DNA from: JBBRLA01 sp038231615
GTDB taxonomy: Bacteria > Myxococcota_A > Polyangia > Palsa-1104 > JAEUJZ01
DNA: 23,342 bases
Direction: 5' to 3'
Assembly (NCBI GenBank): GCA_038231615.1
Contig: JBBRLA010000041.1
Span: 1 to 23,342 of the forward strand
A model generated the notes under the pieces. It was not told the origin of the DNA and did no database searches. It worked only from the letters and a program-made list of their open reading frames with translations. Positions within the stretch are counted from its first letter, which is position 1. Each line of letters opens with the position of its first letter. Positions 5,310-13,088 of the stretch are shown here, piece after piece. Both the position numbers and the translations under genes were made by a program.

Positions 5310-7364
5310 TTACTGCCCATCTTGCTTCTCTCGCAATCTGGTGATGGCCCGATCCAGATCGCTTCGCATGCAGGCGTTGGACGCCCTTCTGCCGGCAGCC
5401 CGCCGCCGCGCCGCCTGGAGCGGCCCCAGCGCTCGCCGGTCGCCGCGGACCTCCAGCGCCAGTGCCGCCGAGCGCCGCTCGTTGCATGAGCGCCGGTTCT
5501 CCAGCCGCTCGATCAGCGCCTCCAGGGCCACCTGCGGCTCGCCTCCCGAGGGCATCGGCGCGGCCCTCGCCTGTGCCGACTCCGTCTCGGGCACGGCTTG
5601 CGCCGCCGCCTCTGCTGCCGCCTTTCGCCTTGCTGGGTCCTTGCAGGTGCGGGCGCAGTCGCGGAGGATCGGCAGCGCCGGCTCGCCGACCTGCTCCCGC
5701 AAAAGGCCCAGCGCCGTCGGCCCCAGCGCGGGGCCGTCCAGCATCCGCCCCAGGTTGCGCAGCATCGTCGAGTCGGTGCGGTAGGTACGGTCGCGGCCCA
5801 GTGCCTCGCGGTATTCGCCCAGGGCGGCGGCATCGTCTCCCGCGGCGGCGTGCAGGTGGCCCAGGAGCGAGAGCACCCGGGGGCTTTGGGGGTAGGTGGC
5901 TCGGGCCCGGTCGAGGATCTCGCGGGCATCGTAGAGTCGCCCGGCGGCGAGCAGGGCTTCGGCGCGGGACAGTTCGGTCAGCAGGGCCGGCGGCAGGGGG
6001 CGCTGTGCCAGCTCGGCGATCCGCCCGGGACGGAAGCGCACCGCCAGCCAGGCCGTCGCCAAAAGTCCGAGGAGCAGCACCACCCCGACCACCGCCGCGG
6101 TGCCCTTGATCCCCAGGCGCTCCAAAAGGCGCGTCCGCACCGGATCGAAGCGCGCCGCCGCCCGGGAGCTGCTCTGGCCCCACAGGGTCCGCGCCCGGGT
6201 GATCCCCGCCAGCATCTTGCCGGCCAGGGTGGTCCCCGCGGGCACGGACGACACCTCCGGCGCCGTGGGCGAGGTCTTGCGCTGGGACGTGACGCGCAAA
6301 AGGCCGGTCAGCGCCATCATGCGCGAGGGCGTCGCGTCCAGCTCTTCCAGTACCCGATCCAGGGCCCGCAGGAACTCCTCGGCGGAGGCGAAGCGGTCCT
6401 CGGGGCGCTTGGCCATGGCCCGCAATACCACTGCGTCCAGGGAGGGCGGCAATCCCTGCACGTGCTGGGACGGCGGGTCCGGCGGGGTCAGCAAGTGCAG
6501 GCTGATGATCGCCAGGGCGGAGTTCGCCACGAAGGGGCGCCTGCCCACCAGCAACTCCCAGAGCATGACCCCCACGGCGTACAGGTCGGTGCGCGCGTCC
6601 ACCTCCAGCCCCCGCGCTTGCTCGGGGGCCAGGTACTCCGGCGTGCCGAAGATGACCCCAGCCCGGGTCAGCGACGCACCCAGCGCCGGCCTGGCGGGTC
6701 TGGCTTCGTCGGGCGGCGCTTCGTCGGGCGGCGTTTCATAGGTCGCGGGGGGCGGGCCGGCGTCGTCATTCCGGGCCAGGCGACCGCTCTCGGCGCTGCG
6801 CTTCGGGTCCCGCTCCGGCTCGATTCGGGTCTCGCTGATCAGCTTGGCGATGCCGAAATCGAGGATTTTGACAAAATCGCTGAGGCCGTCGCGGCGGGTC
6901 AGCATGACGTTGTCCGGCTTCAGGTCGCGGTGGACGATGCCCTTGCCGTGGGCGTGGACCAGCGCCCGCAGCACCTGCACCACCACGTGCAAGGCGCGCC
7001 CCGGGGGCAGCGGGCCGGCGGCCAGCACCTCCGAGAGGGTCTCCCCCTCGCACAGCTCCATGGCCATGTAGAGGGTGGCGTCGTCCTCGATGCCGCAGTC
7101 GACGATCTGCACGATGTGCGGGTTCTGCGGGTCCAGGAGCGCCAGAGACTGCGCCTCGCGCAGGAAACGCTGGGCCAGCTCGACGCGGCGAGGGTGATCG
7201 CGCAGGTGGGCGTGCAGGAGCTTCAGCGCCACGTCCCTCTTCAAAAGGAGGTGCTCGGCCCGGTACACCACGCCCATGCCGCCGGTGCCCATGACCGAGA
7301 GCAAGCGGAAGCGCCCGCCAATCACCGTGCCGATCCGCCTGTCCTTGTCCTCTGGCTGGGCCAT
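5310..7364 (-). CDS. Transmembrane Hanks-type Ser/Thr protein kinase with TPR-like extracytoplasmic part
   Basis: A 684-residue protein. The kinase domain (about 16-340) has the Gly loop GTGGMG (26-31), VALK (Lys48), HRDLKPDN (145-152, catalytic Asp147), DFG (169-171), GTPEYLAPE (240-248) and DLYAVGVMLWELL. All catalytic residues are present, so it should phosphorylate Ser/Thr. Between DFG and APE about 60 extra residues, rich in Pro, Glu and Asp, enlarge the activation loop. A hydrophobic segment (421-442) crosses the membrane. Beyond it residues about 460-525 resemble TPR helices, followed by a Cys-containing helical tail with a HEAT-like flavour. There is no Shine-Dalgarno sequence; a promoter-like pair ends 8 bases before the ATG. 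It is divergent from the histidine kinase gene. Confidence 0.92.
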   Translation of the reverse strand: MAQPEDKDRRIGTVIGGRFRLLSVMGTGGMGVVYRAEHLLLKRDVALKLLHAHLRDHPRRVELAQRFLREAQSLALLDPQNPHIVQIVDCGIEDDATLYMAMELCEGETLSEVLAAGPLPPGRALHVVVQVLRALVHAHGKGIVHRDLKPDNVMLTRRDGLSDFVKILDFGIAKLISETRIEPERDPKRSAESGRLARNDDAGPPPATYETPPDEAPPDEARPARPALGASLTRAGVIFGTPEYLAPEQARGLEVDARTDLYAVGVMLWELLVGRRPFVANSALAIISLHLLTPPDPPSQHVQGLPPSLDAVVLRAMAKRPEDRFASAEEFLRALDRVLEELDATPSRMMALTGLLRVTSQRKTSPTAPEVSSVPAGTTLAGKMLAGITRARTLWGQSSSRAAARFDPVRTRLLERLGIKGTAAVVGVVLLLGLLATAWLAVRFRPGRIAELAQRPLPPALLTELSRAEALLAAGRLYDAREILDRARATYPQSPRVLSLLGHLHAAAGDDAAALGEYREALGRDRTYRTDSTMLRNLGRMLDGPALGPTALGLLREQVGEPALPILRDCARTCKDPARRKAAAEAAAQAVPETESAQARAAPMPSGGEPQVALEALIERLENRRSCNERRSAALALEVRGDRRALGPLQAARRRAAGRRASNACMRSDLDRAITRLREKQDGQ

Positions 7365-7372
7365 CCGCGCTG

Positions 7373-7401
7373 AGTTTACGGGGCGGCAGGCAACCCGCCA
7401 A
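7373..7401 (-). promoter_or_regulatory. Promoter-like pair for the Ser/Thr kinase gene
   Basis: On the minus strand TTGGCG (7401-7396), 17 bases, then TAAACT (7378-7373); the ATG begins 8 bases later. The transcript would start at or next to the start codon. Confidence 0.5.
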
Positions 7402-7447
7402 GGGGCGCAGGGCTCCTTGTCAGGACAGGAAGCGAATTCAGCAAGAT

Positions 7448-7463
7448 GGCAGAATGGCAGAAT
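7448..7463 (+). repeat. Tandem GGCAGAAT x2
   Basis: GGCAGAAT is repeated exactly and contiguously in the 203-bp divergent region between the two kinase genes. It could be part of a control site or chance. Confidence 0.35.
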
Positions 7464-7500
7464 CGATCGAAGCGCCGGCAGCCTCGACCAGCGAGGAACT

Positions 7501-7540
7501 TTTCGCGGGCCCTTGCCGCCAGGGCCCCTGCTCGGCGAAA
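7501..7540 (+). promoter_or_regulatory. Hairpin in the leader of the histidine kinase gene
   Basis: GGGCCCT (7507-7513) pairs perfectly with AGGGCCC (7521-7527), and TTTCGC (7501-7506) pairs with GCGAAA (7535-7540), leaving a one-sided bulge. It lies 28 bases before the start codon at 7568. It has no U-tract, so it is not a typical terminator; it may be a leader RNA structure. Confidence 0.35.
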
Positions 7541-7567
7541 CTTTCTCTCCAGACTAGGATTTGCAGC

Positions 7568-9247
7568 ATGAAACCTGGAGGCGTCTCAATCCCTTCGCCC
7601 CCCGTCGTGCGGGTGGTGGCCTCCGATCTGGAGCTGCGTGGTTCGCTGCTGAGCATGCTCCGCGGCAATGGGGTGTCGACGCGGGCCGGCGCAGAAGAAG
7701 CGGCGGGGTCGGAAGCGGCAGAGGTGGTGCTGCTGGACCTGCGGGAACTCGCTGGACCGCGGGCCCTTTATGAGGCCATCGCCCGGGCCCGGGCGGCCCA
7801 TGACGGGGCCGAGGTCATCGGGCTGTGCTGTCCAGCCCAGCCGGCGGGGCGTCCCGGGGGAGAGCTGGACCCGGCAATGCAGGCGCTGGGCGCCGGGGCC
7901 TGTCTGTGCCTTTCGCTGCCGGTCGACCCGGCGGCCCTTCTGACGGCCTGCGCGCAGGCCGCGGAACGGACACGCCTTTTTCGGGAGAACCGGCGGCTGC
8001 GTGCGGACCTTTTGGCGTTGGAGGCCCGCGCAAAGGAGCGGGAGCAAGAGTGGGAGCGCACGCTGGACACACTGCCCGACGCCATCGCCCTGTGCGACAG
8101 ATCGGGGGTGGTGCTGAAGGGGAACCAGGCTTTGGGGGAGATGCTCGCCTGCGGCAGGGAACAGATGCTCGGGCGGCGGATCGACGAACTCTTGCGGCCG
8201 ATCTCCCTGGCGGTGGGCGAGGCGCTGTCCCGGGGCGGGGGCGGGGTGTGCGAATCGACGAACCGCGGGGCCTTCGGCGCTTCGCAATCGGCTCCCCCGG
8301 AGCGGGGGCCGCCGCAGGGCAGGAGCTACACGGCGACGCTGGTGCCCGTAGCGGGTCCCGCGATAGGCCGGGAGGCCTTCTTCACGGTGGTGCTGCTGCG
8401 CGATGTGACCGATGAGCGGCGGCTGCAGCGGCGGCTGGTCCTGGGAGAGCGAATGGCGGCGGTGGGGCAGCTTGCCGCGGGGCTGGCCCACGAGATCAAC
8501 AACCCAGTGAGCTTCGCCTACTCGAACCTGCAGGTGGCCAAAGAGCTGCTCGATCGACACCGGCAGCACGGGGAGGGCCTGCCGCCGCCGCTGCTTCAGG
8601 ACCTGGCGGAGATGCTGGAAGACTGCCGGGTGGGCATTGGCCGGGTCGGCGACATCGTCGGCGACCTGCGTACCTTCACCAGCACCGAGGTCCGTGGCGC
8701 GGCCAACGAGGTACGCCTGGACGACATCATCGAGCTGGCGCTGCGCTTGACACGCAGCGAGGTGCAGACCCGGGCGCGGCTGGTCTATGATCGGGACCTG
8801 GTGCCGCTGCCGCCGATCCGCGGGGACGCGGGGACGCTGAGCCATGTGCTGATGAACCTGTTGAACCAGGCGCTGCACAACCTGCCGGCGGCACATGACG
8901 GCGCAGGCGCGGCAGACGACCAGGTGATCACCGTGCGCACCCGGGTGGACCCTGGTCGGGGGATGGTCGAGCTGGTGGTGGCCGATACCGGGCCCACGCT
9001 TTCCGACGAGATGCGCACCCATCTGTTCGAGCCCTTTCCCCACCGGCGGGTGCGGCTGCCGGCGGCGGTGAGCGCGGCGGCGGGGATGGGGCTGGCGGTG
9101 GCCTACGAAGTGGTCCTTCGCCACGGCGGCGAGATCGAGGCGCGGCCGGGTACGGAGCACGACCCTTTAGAGGGGCGACAGCGGGGCAACGAACTGATCG
9201 TGCGGCTGCCGATCGCCCCCCCCGCGGCAGGGGATGGGAAACTATAG
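7568..9247 (+). CDS. PAS-domain sensor histidine kinase with degenerate receiver domain
   Basis: A 559-residue soluble protein; the ATG at 7568 follows AGGA at a good distance, and the open frame before it lacks features. Residues about 13-135 look like a response-regulator receiver: a strand, VVLLDLR (Asp57) and a final LCLSLPVDP where the usual Lys-Pro is Leu-Pro. The conserved Lys is missing, so phosphorylation is doubtful. A PAS domain (about 165-285) follows, then the HisKA helix with GLAHEINNP (phospho-acceptor His308) and an ATPase domain with N-box NLLNQALHN, DTGPTL and GMGLAVA. The first glycine box has Thr in place of the second Gly of DxGxG. The HEINNP form belongs to the family of NtrB/PAS kinases that often pair with sigma-54 activators. 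No partner regulator gene is adjacent. A dispersed 33-bp repeat is inserted in the PAS part. Confidence 0.88.
   Translation: MKPGGVSIPSPPVVRVVASDLELRGSLLSMLRGNGVSTRAGAEEAAGSEAAEVVLLDLRELAGPRALYEAIARARAAHDGAEVIGLCCPAQPAGRPGGELDPAMQALGAGACLCLSLPVDPAALLTACAQAAERTRLFRENRRLRADLLALEARAKEREQEWERTLDTLPDAIALCDRSGVVLKGNQALGEMLACGREQMLGRRIDELLRPISLAVGEALSRGGGGVCESTNRGAFGASQSAPPERGPPQGRSYTATLVPVAGPAIGREAFFTVVLLRDVTDERRLQRRLVLGERMAAVGQLAAGLAHEINNPVSFAYSNLQVAKELLDRHRQHGEGLPPPLLQDLAEMLEDCRVGIGRVGDIVGDLRTFTSTEVRGAANEVRLDDIIELALRLTRSEVQTRARLVYDRDLVPLPPIRGDAGTLSHVLMNLLNQALHNLPAAHDGAGAADDQVITVRTRVDPGRGMVELVVADTGPTLSDEMRTHLFEPFPHRRVRLPAAVSAAAGMGLAVAYEVVLRHGGEIEARPGTEHDPLEGRQRGNELIVRLPIAPPAAGDGKL
8261..8293 (+). 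repeat. Dispersed 33-bp coding repeat, copy in the histidine kinase
   Basis: Its first 30 bases match the lipoprotein-gene unit at 12954-12986 (other strand) at 26 positions. Here it encodes NRGAFGASQSA in the same frame as the lipoprotein copies (NRGACGASRAM). It sits in a loop-like stretch of the PAS domain. Confidence 0.6.
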
Positions 9248-9338
9248 AGGGGAAACCAAGGCCGTGGCTTGTGCGGACTGGGCTCCTTTGGCATCCTCGA
9301 GTCCTGAATTTTTCGAAACCCGATCCAGGGAGCGAGTT

Positions 9339-10256
9339 ATGACAATGACCGAGCGGGTCAAGCACATCCTGTCCAATTATCCATCCGACAATCCGGGGAC
9401 GCTCACCAACCTTGCGCGGGTCATGAATCATGGCACCCTGGGCGGTACGGGGCGCATGGTGATCCTGCCCGTGGATCAGGGGTTCGAGCACGGGCCCTTC
9501 CGTTCGTTCGGGCCCAACCTTTCGGGGATGGACCCGGATTACCACTTCCAGCTGGCCATCGAGAGCGGCTGCAACGCCTATGCGGCGCCGCTGGGGTTTC
9601 TGGAAGCTGGCGCGGGGAAGTTCGCCGGGCAGGTGCCGCTGATCTTGAAGCTGAACAACAGCGACAGCCTGGCCAAAATCGAGCCGTGCTCGGCGCTGAC
9701 GGGCTCGGTGCAGGACGCGCTGCGCCTGGGCTGCGCGGGGATCGGCTTCACTATCTACCCGGGTTCGGCGGAGCGGAACACGATGTTCCAGGAACTGCGG
9801 GAGCTGACCGAGGAGGCCAAGGCGTTCGGGCTGATGGTGGTGGTGTGGAGCTACCCGCGGGGTTCGGGGATCAGCAAGGAGGGCGAGCTGGCGATCGACG
9901 TGGTCAGCTATGGGGCGCACATCGCGGCGCAGCTCGGGGCGCACATCGTCAAGGTGAAGCTGCCGAAGGAGAACGTCGAGCAGGCGGAGGCCAAGAAGGT
10001 TTATGACAAGTTCAAGCCGAAGCTGGACACGCTGACGGACCGGGTGCGGCATGTGGTGAGCTGCTGCTTCGCGGGTCGGCGGGTGGTCATCTTCTCGGGG
10101 GGAGAGGCCAAGGACACGCCGGCGCTGATGGACGAGACTCGGGCCATTCGCGACGGCGGCGGGTTCGGATCGATCATCGGGCGAAACTCGTTTCAGCGGC
10201 CGCACGACGAGGCGGTCAAGCTGCTGCACGACATCATGGCGATCTACAAGCAATAG
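9339..10256 (+). CDS. fbaB: Class I fructose-bisphosphate aldolase, archaeal/DhnA type
   Basis: A 305-residue enzyme of the DhnA/FbaB family, which splits fructose 1,6-bisphosphate into glyceraldehyde 3-phosphate and dihydroxyacetone phosphate through a lysine Schiff base (glycolysis and gluconeogenesis). Visible features are VILPVDQGFEHGP (41-53), HIVKVKLP (202-209, with Lys205 or Lys207 as the likely Schiff-base lysine), SGGEAKDT (253-260) and GGFGSIIGRNSFQRP (274-288), which form the phosphate-binding end of the barrel. I chose the ATG at 9339, preceded by CAGGGAG; the open frame reaches back to 9234 but the extra 35 residues look non-coding. Length and motifs are complete. The neighbours have no metabolic link. 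Symbol by analogy to E. coli fbaB; related aldolases acting on other sugars cannot be excluded. Confidence 0.88.
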   Translation: MTMTERVKHILSNYPSDNPGTLTNLARVMNHGTLGGTGRMVILPVDQGFEHGPFRSFGPNLSGMDPDYHFQLAIESGCNAYAAPLGFLEAGAGKFAGQVPLILKLNNSDSLAKIEPCSALTGSVQDALRLGCAGIGFTIYPGSAERNTMFQELRELTEEAKAFGLMVVVWSYPRGSGISKEGELAIDVVSYGAHIAAQLGAHIVKVKLPKENVEQAEAKKVYDKFKPKLDTLTDRVRHVVSCCFAGRRVVIFSGGEAKDTPALMDETRAIRDGGGFGSIIGRNSFQRPHDEAVKLLHDIMAIYKQ

Positions 10257-10291
10257 CCCGGTCGCGGTTTTTCTTCACGAGATGGACCCGG

Positions 10292-10304
10292 GGGAACGGT
10301 TCCC
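10292..10304. promoter_or_regulatory. Palindrome GGGAACGGTTCCC abutting a -35 element
   Basis: Perfect 6-bp arms around one central base. It ends exactly where the TTTACG -35-like word of the next gene begins, a usual place for an operator. Confidence 0.4.
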
Positions 10305-10333
10305 TTTACGGAAGATCGGCCGGCAAGTAAGAT
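10305..10333 (+). promoter_or_regulatory. Promoter-like pair for the degenerate AAA gene
   Basis: TTTACG (10305-10310), 17 bases, TAAGAT (10328-10333); the ATG is 7 bases further on, at 10340, which is where transcription would be expected to start. There is no Shine-Dalgarno sequence. Confidence 0.5.
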
Positions 10334-10339
10334 CTCCGC

Positions 10340-11884
10340 ATGTCAGCGGATACCCGCACTTTGTCCCCTGTGCCCTCCCCTGGCGCGGCCATCCTGTGCC
10401 AGCTCTTCGGCTTGACGGCGGTGGAGCGGCTCCTTCTGGAGACGCTGCTCGCCGAGGGGCCGCTGACGCTGCACGAGGCGCGAGGACGCTTTTCGCTGGG
10501 GCCGGAAGAGCTGGCTGCCCTCTTGCCGATCGACGGGCTCTTGCGGGCGCACGCCCTGGTGGAAGTGGAGGACGAGGCAGCGCTGGGCCTCTTGCGTGGA
10601 TCGGACCGGCTGCACCCGGGACGCGGCCTCTTCGAGGCGTGGCACGGGGGGCTGGATGAGAGCAGCGTCATGGAGGGACAGGTGCCGGGGGTGCAGTATC
10701 TGGCGGCACCGGCGGCGGATACTGCCTGGGCGGGAGAACTGCTCTCGGAGCGGCCCCCCGCGGCGCTGGCGGAGATCGCCCGGGAGTACCTGGTGGCCAC
10801 CACCCCCCGGCTGCTCTGGCTCTCAGGCTGCAATCACGACGCGCTGCTGACGCTGGGGCGGGCCTTGCGGGCGCGACTGCACCGGCCGGTGCTGCTGCTG
10901 CAATGCGAGGCGCTTGCGGGACTTGGACAGACTCAGGTGGCGGGGGCGCTGCGACGCCTTCGCCGGGACGCGGATCTGCGGGGAGCGGTGGTGCTGGCCG
11001 ACGAGGCAGGCAGGCTGCAAGGGGCCTTTAGAGGGCTCTGCGCGCCGCGGCCCCACGGACAGACGGCTCCGCTGGTGCTGTCCAGCGCTGGACCACTGCC
11101 CGCCCAGGGAGGGTTGCCCCGGGCGCAGCGGAACGAGACGCCTTTCGGGGCCAGATCGGCAGAGTTGCGGATGCCCGCGACGACTGCGCCGGGACAGGTG
11201 GCGGCACAGGACGAGGAGCTGATCAGCGCCACCCGCGAGGAGGCGAAGCGGCAGGCGGCGATCGACGCGGCCCGTGCCATGGGACGAGCCGTGCCGGCAT
11301 CGCTGGCCAGGCCGGCGGCGAAGGCGGTGGTGAGTCCGGCGGCCCCGACAGCGGCCCCGGTCCCGGCGGGGGCGGTCCCGGTGGGGGCGGTCCCGCCGGT
11401 CCCGGCGGCGGCGGTCCCGCCAGCCGGGGAGGCTGTGGCCCCCTCAAGCGCGCCCCTTGCGAGTCAGAGTTCACCTGACGTCTCCAAGGAGACAGAGCCG
11501 CGCCAGGCTGCGGATGCCGCCTCCGAACAGGTCGCCGTCTCGGAGCAAGCTGCCTCGCCTCTCGAAGAGGCGCCTCCAGAGCAGCCGCCGGTGCCGTTGG
11601 CGATCGATGCTTCTCTCGATGAATTGGCGAAGGTGGCGCGCACGACCCCCAACGTGCAGCAGCGGATCGAGTTGCTGACGGCCCTTTTGGGCAAGCGCAG
11701 CCCGGCGGTCATCCTGGCGTTCCGGCAAAACATTGCCAGCGCCCACCCGGCTGTCCGGACGGCCGCCGAAACGGGGATGGCATCCGTCTTCGGGCCCGAC
11801 TGGAACCGCAGCCGCTCCATTGCCCCCCCAGTTCAGCCCCCCCGCAGCGATGACAACGGCCGTGGTCCCGGCGGGGCCTTCTGA
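10340..11884 (+). CDS. Protein resembling an AAA+ ATPase that has lost its P-loop
   Basis: A 514-residue protein of unknown function. Residues about 20-95 look like a helical, winged-helix-like domain. Residues 155-255 follow the order of an AAA+ core: strand RLLWLSG, then CNHDALLTL where a GxxGxGKT P-loop should be, a GRALRARLHRPVLLL helix-strand, a Walker-B-like GAVVLADEAG (215-224) and a sensor-1-like PLVLSSAGP. Without the P-loop lysine it should not hydrolyse ATP normally. TPFGARSAELRMP (267-279) resembles the following segment of such ATPases. Residues 325-425 are a Pro/Ala-rich linker, coded by short GC-rich repeats. A HEAT-like helical pair (about 425-485) ends it. No signal peptide. 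A promoter-like pair ends just before the ATG. The homology to AAA proteins is my reading and needs a profile search. Confidence 0.7.
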   Translation: MSADTRTLSPVPSPGAAILCQLFGLTAVERLLLETLLAEGPLTLHEARGRFSLGPEELAALLPIDGLLRAHALVEVEDEAALGLLRGSDRLHPGRGLFEAWHGGLDESSVMEGQVPGVQYLAAPAADTAWAGELLSERPPAALAEIAREYLVATTPRLLWLSGCNHDALLTLGRALRARLHRPVLLLQCEALAGLGQTQVAGALRRLRRDADLRGAVVLADEAGRLQGAFRGLCAPRPHGQTAPLVLSSAGPLPAQGGLPRAQRNETPFGARSAELRMPATTAPGQVAAQDEELISATREEAKRQAAIDAARAMGRAVPASLARPAAKAVVSPAAPTAAPVPAGAVPVGAVPPVPAAAVPPAGEAVAPSSAPLASQSSPDVSKETEPRQAADAASEQVAVSEQAASPLEEAPPEQPPVPLAIDASLDELAKVARTTPNVQQRIELLTALLGKRSPAVILAFRQNIASAHPAVRTAAETGMASVFGPDWNRSRSIAPPVQPPRSDDNGRGPGGAF

Positions 11885-11921
11885 ACTCACATCAGATCGC
11901 TTCAAGATCCTGAAGGTTCGG

Positions 11922-13088
11922 TTAGCGAGGGCCCGCCCCGTGCACGCCGCGCAGCTTGCCGATCCGCTGGATAAGCTTCACCAGGTTTTCATCCGCCAGC
12001 CGGTACGCGAAGTGCACCTCCGGCTGGTCTTTGTTCGGCCCGCCCCGCGCCGCCACGAAGATGAACGGCTCCACCATCGCGCTGAGCCCCAGCAGCGAGA
12101 GCGCCGGGCGCCGCCCAAGCGCCTCTACCCGCTCCTTCAAGTGTCGCGCCACCGATTGGGCGATCCCGAACTCGGCGTAGCCCGCCTGCCCGCCCAGGTC
12201 CACGCCATCTCCGACGGCCAGGGAGGCTGCCAGGTAGCGCGCGTCACTGCCCAGCTCCGCCAGGTCGGCCTCCCGCAGGCGATCCCGCAGCGGCGTCGGG
12301 GGAATCAACGCCATCAGCACCGCCGGCCGCCCCTCCTTGGCCCGCGGCGCCCGCGAAAGCGCCGCCATCAGGTCCGCCTGTCCCTCCGCCCCGAGGCTGT
12401 CCCCATGCAGGTTGTCGATCGCCTGCCGCACCGCCTCGCGACTCCCCAGGGCCGCCACCCCCGGCACCAGCATCGCGGCTGCCCGTCCTCCCAACGACAC
12501 CCCGGGCTTCTCCGCCACCCTGGCGATCCGCTCGAAGACCCGCGCGCCGTGGTACTCGCTCTCGCGGACTTCCCCCAGGGGGTCGGCATGAGGGTCCGCG
12601 GCGCTCGCCTCGGCTTGGGCCAGTGCCTCCTTCAGGTGATCCTCGCCAAGGCGACCCCGGGCGATGAAGGTCACATTCACGCCCGGGGTGCCCAGGCCCG
12701 ATACCCCCACCGCCAAGGCGTCCAGATCGCGGAGTGGCGCCTCGGTGAAGACCGTGAGCAGGCGCAGGGTGCTCTCGGGCAGGTCCGCTAGCAGCTCACG
12801 GGCCTGCGGAAGCTGCCGAAGACCGCCCACGTCCACGTCGAAGACTGCCTCCTGCCCAGCGGGCAAAAGCGAGAGCAGCCGCTCCGCCGCCGGTCGCGGC
12901 GCCTCGTCCGGACACTCCTCCATCGCTCGCGAAGCGCCCCCGGCGCCGCGGTTCATCGCTCGCGAAGCGCCGCAGGCTCCGCGGTTCATCAATGGACCAC
13001 ATCCGCCAAGGGCCAGGCCCACCAAGAGCAGCAGGCCCGCTAACCGGGGGCCCCACCTTCTTACCGCGCCGCGCTCGAACCGATTCAT
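11922..13088 (-). CDS. Lipoprotein of unknown function
   Basis: A 388-residue protein with a basic start, a hydrophobic stretch (17-28) and lipobox LGGC (Cys30), so it is probably lipid-anchored in the cell envelope. The mature part begins with two 11-residue repeats (MNRGACGASRA and MNRGAGGASRA). A globular region of about 320 residues follows, with alternating Leu/Ala-rich helices and strands such as AVFDVDVGGL and NVTFIARGRL. I recognise no enzyme motif; the layout is like substrate- or inhibitor-like proteins of the DUF3352 sort, but that is only an impression. Its ATG overlaps the stop of the upstream gene (ATGA), so it is translationally coupled to it. It converges with the degenerate AAA gene, 37 bases apart. 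Confidence 0.8.
   Translation of the reverse strand: MNRFERGAVRRWGPRLAGLLLLVGLALGGCGPLMNRGACGASRAMNRGAGGASRAMEECPDEAPRPAAERLLSLLPAGQEAVFDVDVGGLRQLPQARELLADLPESTLRLLTVFTEAPLRDLDALAVGVSGLGTPGVNVTFIARGRLGEDHLKEALAQAEASAADPHADPLGEVRESEYHGARVFERIARVAEKPGVSLGGRAAAMLVPGVAALGSREAVRQAIDNLHGDSLGAEGQADLMAALSRAPRAKEGRPAVLMALIPPTPLRDRLREADLAELGSDARYLAASLAVGDGVDLGGQAGYAEFGIAQSVARHLKERVEALGRRPALSLLGLSAMVEPFIFVAARGGPNKDQPEVHFAYRLADENLVKLIQRIGKLRGVHGAGPR
12921..12986 (-). repeat. 33-bp tandem repeat, two copies, in the lipoprotein gene
   Basis: Copies at 12921-12953 and 12954-12986 agree at 30 of 33 positions. Each unit encodes 11 residues (NRGAxGASRAM) right after the lipidated cysteine. A third, related copy lies in the histidine kinase gene. 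Confidence 0.85.

Noticed and set aside
5598..7373. 591-residue open frame antisense to the Ser/Thr kinase
   Set aside because: It has no domain features, is rich in Arg, Gly, Gln and His as expected for the complement of GC-rich coding DNA, and the opposite strand encodes a complete kinase.
7586..9160. 524-residue minus-strand frame over the histidine kinase
   Set aside because: Low-complexity Arg/Gln/His-rich shadow; the plus strand has clear HisKA and ATPase motifs.
9300..9338. A promoter with TTGGCA upstream of the aldolase gene
   Set aside because: At 17 bases the downstream word is TTTCGA, too poor a -10; the gene also has an ordinary Shine-Dalgarno sequence.
8928..10253. 441-residue minus-strand frame over the aldolase
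   Set aside because: A shadow of the aldolase gene and the end of the histidine kinase gene.
11337..11430. GGTCCCGGCGGGGGC-like short repeats as a separate element
   Set aside because: They only encode the Pro/Ala/Val-rich linker of the AAA-like protein and are explained by its composition.
11900..11915. CTTCA/TGAAG hairpin between the convergent AAA-like and lipoprotein genes
   Set aside because: A 5-bp stem with a 6-base loop and no T-run is too weak to call a terminator.
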